64,000 nucleotides of DNA from Clavibacter sp. B3I6 (lineage in GTDB: Bacteria; Actinomycetota; Actinomycetes; Actinomycetales; Microbacteriaceae): contig NZ_JAUSYL010000001.1 of assembly GCF_030816895.1 (NCBI RefSeq), forward strand, positions 1,054,001 to 1,118,000, written 5' to 3'. Within the stretch, counting starts at the first letter, position 1. The number at the start of each line of letters is the position of its first letter. This document shows positions 60,089-64,000 of the stretch, in pieces. The position numbers and the translations under genes were made by a program. The notes under the pieces are model-generated. The model saw only the letters and a list, made by a program, of their open reading frames with translations. It searched no databases and was not told the DNA's origin.

Positions 60089-60964
60089 GTGATCCGTGTC
60101 GGAATGAGCACGACCTGCGTATACCCCCAGCCCGTCGCCGCCGCCTTCTCCATGGCGAGGCGCGCGGGCTTCGACGGCGTCGAGATCATGGTGACGAACG
60201 ACGAGGTCACCCAGGACGCCGCGGCCCTCCGCGCGCTGTCGGAGGAGCACGGGCTGCCGATCCTCTCCATCCACGCGCCGGTCCTGCTGCTCACGCACTT
60301 CGTGTGGGGGCGGGATCCGCAGGTGAAGCTGGAGAGGTCCGCCGAGCTCGCGCACGCGGTCGGCGCGCCCGCCGTCGTCGTCCACCCGCCGTTCCGCTGG
60401 CAGGCCGGGTACGCCGAGTCGTTCCTCGACATCGTGCGCTCCATCCAGACGTCGACCGGCGTCGAGATCGCCGTCGAGAACATGTTCCCGTGGCAGGTCG
60501 CCGGACGCAGCATGAAGGCGTACGCGCCCGGCTGGGATCCCACCGCCATGGACTGCGACGCCACGACGCTCGACTTCTCCCACGCCTCGCTCTCCGGCCA
60601 GGACGCCCTCGAGATGGCCAAGGCCCTCGGCCCGCGCCTGCGCCACGTGCACCTGTGCGACGGATCCGGCTCGCAGGACGACGGCCGCGTCTTCGACGAG
60701 CACCTCCTCCCGGGCCGCGGCACGCAGCCCGTCGCGGAGACGCTCCGCTGGCTCGCCGAGCAGGGCTGGCAGGGGGGCGTCGTCGCCGAGGTCAACACCC
60801 GCAAGGCCAAGACCGAGGAGCAGCGGCTCGCCATGCTCATCGAGACCCGCGAGTTCGCGCAGCGGCAGCTCCGGCTCGACACCGCGCCGGAGAGGACGCC
60901 CGTGGCGCCGCCCGCGGTCTCCGGGTACCAGCGGCTCCGGACGGCTCTGCGTCGCGAGCGGTGA
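60089..60964 (+). CDS. Sugar phosphate isomerase/epimerase family TIM-barrel protein
   Basis: The 291-residue AP-endonuclease-2/xylose-isomerase-like barrel shows FDGVEIMVTNDEV, ILSIHAPVLLL, PAVVVHPPFRW, IAVENMFPW (metal Glu), LDFSHASLSG, RHVHLCDGSG and VVAEVNTRK. These metal-binding His, Glu and Asp residues follow the usual order on successive strands. Relatives include inosose dehydratase and hexose epimerases; the substrate is unknown. The divergent fructosamine-kinase-like gene may hint at sugar-derived substrates, but this is weak. Confidence 0.87.
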   Translation: MIRVGMSTTCVYPQPVAAAFSMARRAGFDGVEIMVTNDEVTQDAAALRALSEEHGLPILSIHAPVLLLTHFVWGRDPQVKLERSAELAHAVGAPAVVVHPPFRWQAGYAESFLDIVRSIQTSTGVEIAVENMFPWQVAGRSMKAYAPGWDPTAMDCDATTLDFSHASLSGQDALEMAKALGPRLRHVHLCDGSGSQDDGRVFDEHLLPGRGTQPVAETLRWLAEQGWQGGVVAEVNTRKAKTEEQRLAMLIETREFAQRQLRLDTAPERTPVAPPAVSGYQRLRTALRRER

Positions 60965-61069
60965 CCCGCGCCCCAGGCGCACGCGGTTGGATGGGCGGAG
61001 GGGAACGCCCCCGCACATGATCGACGTCGCGCGAGGCCCCGCCCGCCCGGCGTCGGGACCGGAGACACC

Positions 61070-61372
61070 ATGAGCACCACCGTGCACCTCGAGATCCAGG
61101 TCGACGGGAGCCGCCTCGGCGACGTCGCCGACGTCCTCGCCGAGACCCTGCAGGCCACCCGCGCCTTCGCGGGCAACGAGGGCCTCGAGGTCCTCGTCGA
61201 CGACGCCGACCCCGCCCGCATGATCGTCGTCGAGCAGTGGGCGTCCACCGCCGACCACGACGCCTACGTCGCCTGGCGCGCCACCCCGGAGGGCGCGGCG
61301 CGCCTCGGCGAGGTGCTCGCGGCACCGCCCGTGACCCGCGTCTTCAGCGGCCGCATCGCGCTCGCGCTGTAG
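61070..61372 (+). CDS. Antibiotic-biosynthesis-monooxygenase-like (ABM) protein
   Basis: The 100-residue ferredoxin-like protein matches the ABM / quinol monooxygenase family by its layout: VHLEIQV, a helix LAETLQATRAFAGNEGLEVLVDD, and MIVVEQWASTADHDAYVAWRATPEG. These dimeric proteins oxidise quinols or degrade haem; the substrate is not clear. CCGGAG precedes ATG 61070, and a strong terminator follows. Confidence 0.82.
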   Translation: MSTTVHLEIQVDGSRLGDVADVLAETLQATRAFAGNEGLEVLVDDADPARMIVVEQWASTADHDAYVAWRATPEGAARLGEVLAAPPVTRVFSGRIALAL

Positions 61373-61387
61373 CGCGCCGCCGGACGC

Positions 61388-61427
61388 ACGACGAGGGCCG
61401 CCCGGATCACCGGGCGGCCCTCGTCGT
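61388..61427. terminator. Bidirectional hairpin between the ABM and YhgE/Pip genes
   Basis: A perfect 18-bp stem (61388-61405 with 61410-61427) and a 4-base loop ATCA between convergent genes. Confidence 0.85.
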
Positions 61428-61447
61428 CGATGCGGTCGTCCCGCGGG

Positions 61448-63343
61448 TCACACGGCGACGGCCACCGACGACGGCGCCGCGCCGGGCACCAGCCCGAGGC
61501 TCCGCGCCCGGCGCGAGCGACGGGTCACGAGGTACGACACCGCGAGGCTCAGCAGCAGGAACACCGCGAGGACTCCCGCCGACCCCCAGGCGACGCCCGG
61601 GGCGCCGCCCGCGATGATCGCCTGCATGCCCGCGACCGCGTGGGTCAGCGGCAGGAACGGGCTGATGGCCTGGAACGGCCCGGCCACCAGCTGGAGCGGG
61701 ATCACGCCGCCCATGGCCGCCGCCTGCAGGGCCAGCAGGATCAGCGACACCACGAGGCCCGTGCGCCCGAGCGCCTGCCGGAGCAGGTAGTGGATCGCCG
61801 TGAAGGCCGCCGCGGTCACCGCCGCGAAGCCGAGGGTGGCGGGCAGCAGCGCGAGCGACAGCCCGAGCGCCGCGTGCACCAGCGCGACGAGGAGCACGAC
61901 CTGCGCGAGGGCGATCAGGCCGGCGCGCGCGAGCACGCGGCCCATCACGCGGCCCGTCGCGGCCGAGGACGCGAGCAGCCGGCGCGCGGCCGGACGCAGT
62001 ACGAGGAACGTCGCGAAGGCGCCGAGCCACAGGCCGACGGGCACGAAGATCGCCGCGACGGCGTCGCCCGGACTGCCGATCTCGTTCTCGCGCTCGACCG
62101 TGAGGCCGACCGGGTCGGCGACGACGCCCGAGGCGGAGGAGGCCTGGTCGGCGTCGAGCGACGGGATCTGCTCCGCCCCCTGCGTGAGGCCGGTGCCGAG
62201 CTCGGTCGCGCCCGAGGAGAGCGCGTCGGCGCCCGTGGCGAGGTCGCCCGCGCCGGTGGCCGCGCCGGTCGCGCCGGCGCGGAGCTGGCCGAGGCCGTCG
62301 CCCAGCTGGCGCGCGCCGGAGACGAGGGCGCCGCCGTTCGCCGCGAGCTGCGACGCGCCGGACGCGCTCTGGCCGATGCCCTGCTGCACGCCCTGGATCC
62401 CGGCCGCGGCCTGCGTCGCGAGGGTCCTGCCCTGCGCGGCGTACTGGTCGAGGCCCTGCTCGAGCGGCTGGAGCTGCGCGGCGAGCGGCGCGGTCTGCGG
62501 GTCGGCGGCGAGCTGCTGCCGGATCCCCGCGACCTGCTGGGCGATCTGCCCGGCCCCGCCCGCGTACTGCCCGACCCCGTCGGACACCTGCGACAGCCCG
62601 GCGGCCCCCTCCTGCAGCCGGTCGAGCCCGGAGGAGAGCTGCCCGACGCCGCCCGTGTACGTGCCGAGGCCGTCGGCGAGCTGCGACGCGCCCTGCTCGG
62701 ACTGGCCGAGGCCGTCGCCGAGCTGCGTGATCCCGTCGCCGAGCTGCGTCGCGCCTGAGGAGAGCTGGGTCGCGCCGTCGGCGAGCTGGTCGGCGCCCGC
62801 GCCGGCATCGGTGAGCGAGCCCTTGAGGCTGCCGAAGGTCGTGTAGATGCCGGAGACGAACTGGGACGTGATCGCGTTGCCGAAGACGCTCGTCATGCCG
62901 ACGCCCACGGCCTGCGTCGCCGCGCCCGTCAGGTAGCCGTGCGCGTCGTCGGTCTCCACGGTGATCTGCGCCCGCTCGGGCGCGTCCGTCGACAGCGACA
63001 CGATCGACGCGGAGAAGTCCTCCGGCACGGTCAGCACCGCGTAGACCTCGCCGTCGTCGAGCATGCGCCGCGCCTCGTCCGCGTTCGTGATGGTCCAGTC
63101 GAAGGCCTGGTTGTCGTCGGAGGTCAGCTGCGTGACGAGCAGGCGGCCGGCGAGGACGGGCGACTCGGTGCCGTCCGGCGCCGTCTGCTGGACCATCTCG
63201 TCCTGGTTGACGATGGCGGCCGGCACCCGCTCGACGCCCGTCGCGACGTCGGAGAGGGAGCCGATGAAGAGGCCGGCGACCGCGAGGGGCACGATCGCCA
63301 CGAGGGCGACGGCGAGCCGGCGGCGTACGGAGCGGGTGGTCAT
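61448..63343 (-). CDS. YhgE/Pip-family membrane protein
   Basis: The 631-residue protein has one N-terminal helix (about 8-28) and a large extracellular part. About five C-terminal helices follow (about 445-610; GLWLGAFATFLVLRP, VVLLVALVHAALGLSLALLP, LVVSLILLALQAAAMGG, GVLAVFLLLSLAVSYLV). AAIVNQD near residue 42 is typical of YhgE/Pip (phage infection protein) and ABC-2-like exporters. The middle holds 7-residue repeats (GATQLSS, GATQLGD, GITQLGD). In Firmicutes Pip is a phage receptor; the EsaA/ESX link in others is only an analogy. Its ATG overlaps the stop of the preceding ATPase-like gene. Confidence 0.9.
   Translation of the reverse strand: MTTRSVRRRLAVALVAIVPLAVAGLFIGSLSDVATGVERVPAAIVNQDEMVQQTAPDGTESPVLAGRLLVTQLTSDDNQAFDWTITNADEARRMLDDGEVYAVLTVPEDFSASIVSLSTDAPERAQITVETDDAHGYLTGAATQAVGVGMTSVFGNAITSQFVSGIYTTFGSLKGSLTDAGAGADQLADGATQLSSGATQLGDGITQLGDGLGQSEQGASQLADGLGTYTGGVGQLSSGLDRLQEGAAGLSQVSDGVGQYAGGAGQIAQQVAGIRQQLAADPQTAPLAAQLQPLEQGLDQYAAQGRTLATQAAAGIQGVQQGIGQSASGASQLAANGGALVSGARQLGDGLGQLRAGATGAATGAGDLATGADALSSGATELGTGLTQGAEQIPSLDADQASSASGVVADPVGLTVERENEIGSPGDAVAAIFVPVGLWLGAFATFLVLRPAARRLLASSAATGRVMGRVLARAGLIALAQVVLLVALVHAALGLSLALLPATLGFAAVTAAAFTAIHYLLRQALGRTGLVVSLILLALQAAAMGGVIPLQLVAGPFQAISPFLPLTHAVAGMQAIIAGGAPGVAWGSAGVLAVFLLLSLAVSYLVTRRSRRARSLGLVPGAAPSSVAVAV
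62720..62803 (-). repeat. 21-bp repeats inside the YhgE/Pip gene
   Basis: Plus-strand GAGCTG recurs at 62720, 62741, 62762 and 62783, a strict 21-base period coding GxxQLxx heptads in the extracellular coiled-coil region. Slippage could change the length of this segment. Confidence 0.75.
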
Positions 63344-64000
63344 CGGCGGGTCTCCTTGCCGGTCGTCATGGGCTGGTCGGTGTCGGTGTCGGGGGCGGCG
63401 TCGTCCGCGCCGAGGCGGAGGCGCACGGTGGGGCGGCCCGGGATCCCGTGGTCGTCCGGGAACCACGGCGCGCCCAGCAGGACGGTCGTGCTCTCGTGGA
63501 CGAGCGCGGGCAGGGCCCGGAGGAACGCCCGCTCGGCGGCGGCGTCCGGGAACGGGTCCACCACGTCGAGCACGAGCACGGGGGCCCGGCCGGACGCGGC
63601 GACCGCGGTGAGGGCGATGGCGCGCTCCAGCGGCAGGAGCGATCCGACGGGGTCGTCGGCGTCGATGCGCCGCGCTCCCGCCGCGTCGGCCGCCGCGTCG
63701 ATGCGCGCGAGCCACTCGGCCTGCCGCGCGCGGGCGCCGCGACGGCGGCCCATCGGCTCCGACAGGTCGATGCGCTCGGCGAGGAGGTCCCCCACCGTGA
63801 CGCCGGAGTCGACGCGGTCGACGCGGCCGAGGTCGGCCATCGCGACGCTCGTGAGGACGCGGCCGGCCTCGGAGGCGAGCGGGTGGCCGGCGACGTGCGC
63901 GCGGCCGGACAGCGGCGCGAGCCGGGCCCCGAGCGTGGCGCCGAGGAGCCGGCGGTCGGCGACGTCGCCCTCCACGAGCACGAGGGATCCGGCCGGCGCG
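63340..64000 (-). CDS. Degenerate ABC-ATPase-like protein (partial, start outside the window)
   Basis: 220 residues are visible, running past the window edge. SLVLVEGDVADRRLLGATLGARLAPLSGRAHVAGHPL has the beta-loop-helix pattern of an ABC nucleotide-binding domain but lacks GxxGxGKS. APVLVLDVVDPFPDAAAERAFLRAL resembles a Walker B strand and D-loop. STTVLLGAPWFPDD sits where the H-loop is expected and lacks an obvious His there. Stop and YhgE/Pip start overlap (ATGA), so the two work together. It is probably a non-hydrolysing or diverged partner ATPase. Confidence 0.6.
   Translation of the reverse strand, partial: APAGSLVLVEGDVADRRLLGATLGARLAPLSGRAHVAGHPLASEAGRVLTSVAMADLGRVDRVDSGVTVGDLLAERIDLSEPMGRRRGARARQAEWLARIDAAADAAGARRIDADDPVGSLLPLERAIALTAVAASGRAPVLVLDVVDPFPDAAAERAFLRALPALVHESTTVLLGAPWFPDDHGIPGRPTVRLRLGADDAAPDTDTDQPMTTGKETRR

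Overview
This is a gene-dense, very GC-rich chromosomal stretch from an actinobacterium. The likely family is Microbacteriaceae, with Clavibacter or a near relative as the best guess from gene content and protein style. That guess rests on general recognition, not a search. Supporting signs are third-position GC saturation, frequent GTG starts, many apparently leaderless genes, a LAxTG-type wall-sorting signal, IdeR/DtxR-like iron boxes, and the grouping of ilvD-ilvB-ilvN-ilvC, serA, leuB, ilvE and gltX. There is no phage, insertion sequence or CRISPR array. No gap without a gene exceeds about 230 bases.

Layout. 1-8.5 kb (+): a membrane TPM-domain protein with pspA, a Rossmann reductase, an arginase-fold protein, a crotonase, then a coupled operon of flavin oxidoreductase, HExxH protein and SDR. 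8.5-10 kb (-): a siderophore-interacting protein and a stand-alone copy of its C-terminal domain, behind two iron boxes. 10-15.4 kb: a TauE/SafE-type permease, an amidase, a GAF-ANTAR regulator and a wall-anchored 5'-nucleotidase. 15.4-18.3 kb: an ATPase-LuxR hybrid regulator divergent from hxlB-hxlA, the formaldehyde-fixing pair of the ribulose monophosphate pathway. 18.3-23.1 kb: an epimerase, a CPBP protease, a PAT-like acetyltransferase, ung, a frameshifted S51-like peptidase and tRNA-Glu. 23.2-30.8 kb: an MBL hydrolase, a TerC protein behind a yybP-ykoY riboswitch, several aldo/keto reductases including a tandem pair, a TetR-SDR pair and tRNA-Gln.

30.8-44.4 kb: an operon of FAH-like hydrolase, lipoprotein, gltX and thioredoxin-reductase-like protein; MarR with an NmrA-like target; ilvE and leuB; a TetR/MFS pair; serA; DoxX and small membrane proteins. 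44.4-49.8 kb (-): ilvDBN-ilvC. 49.8-59.1 kb (-): a complete mrpACDEFG antiporter operon directly after otsAB. 59.1-64 kb: a fructosamine-kinase-like protein, a TIM-barrel isomerase, a monooxygenase-like protein, a YhgE/Pip membrane protein and a truncated ABC-ATPase-like gene.

How the parts work together. Amino acid synthesis (Ile/Val/Leu and Ser) is the metabolic core. Around it lie stress functions: Mrp and trehalose for salt, osmotic and pH stress, PspA/TPM for the envelope, TerC for manganese, SIP for iron, RuMP enzymes for formaldehyde, and many NAD(P)H reductases under TetR or MarR control. Regulation is unusually readable. At least sixteen genes start 6-7 bases after a TAnnnT-type -10 box, several divergent promoters carry near-perfect palindromes, and most convergent gene pairs are separated by long GC hairpins without U-tracts. 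I found no clearly new defence or mobile system. The best leads are the regulatory grammar, the hxl regulator pair, and a strong excess of GGATCC.
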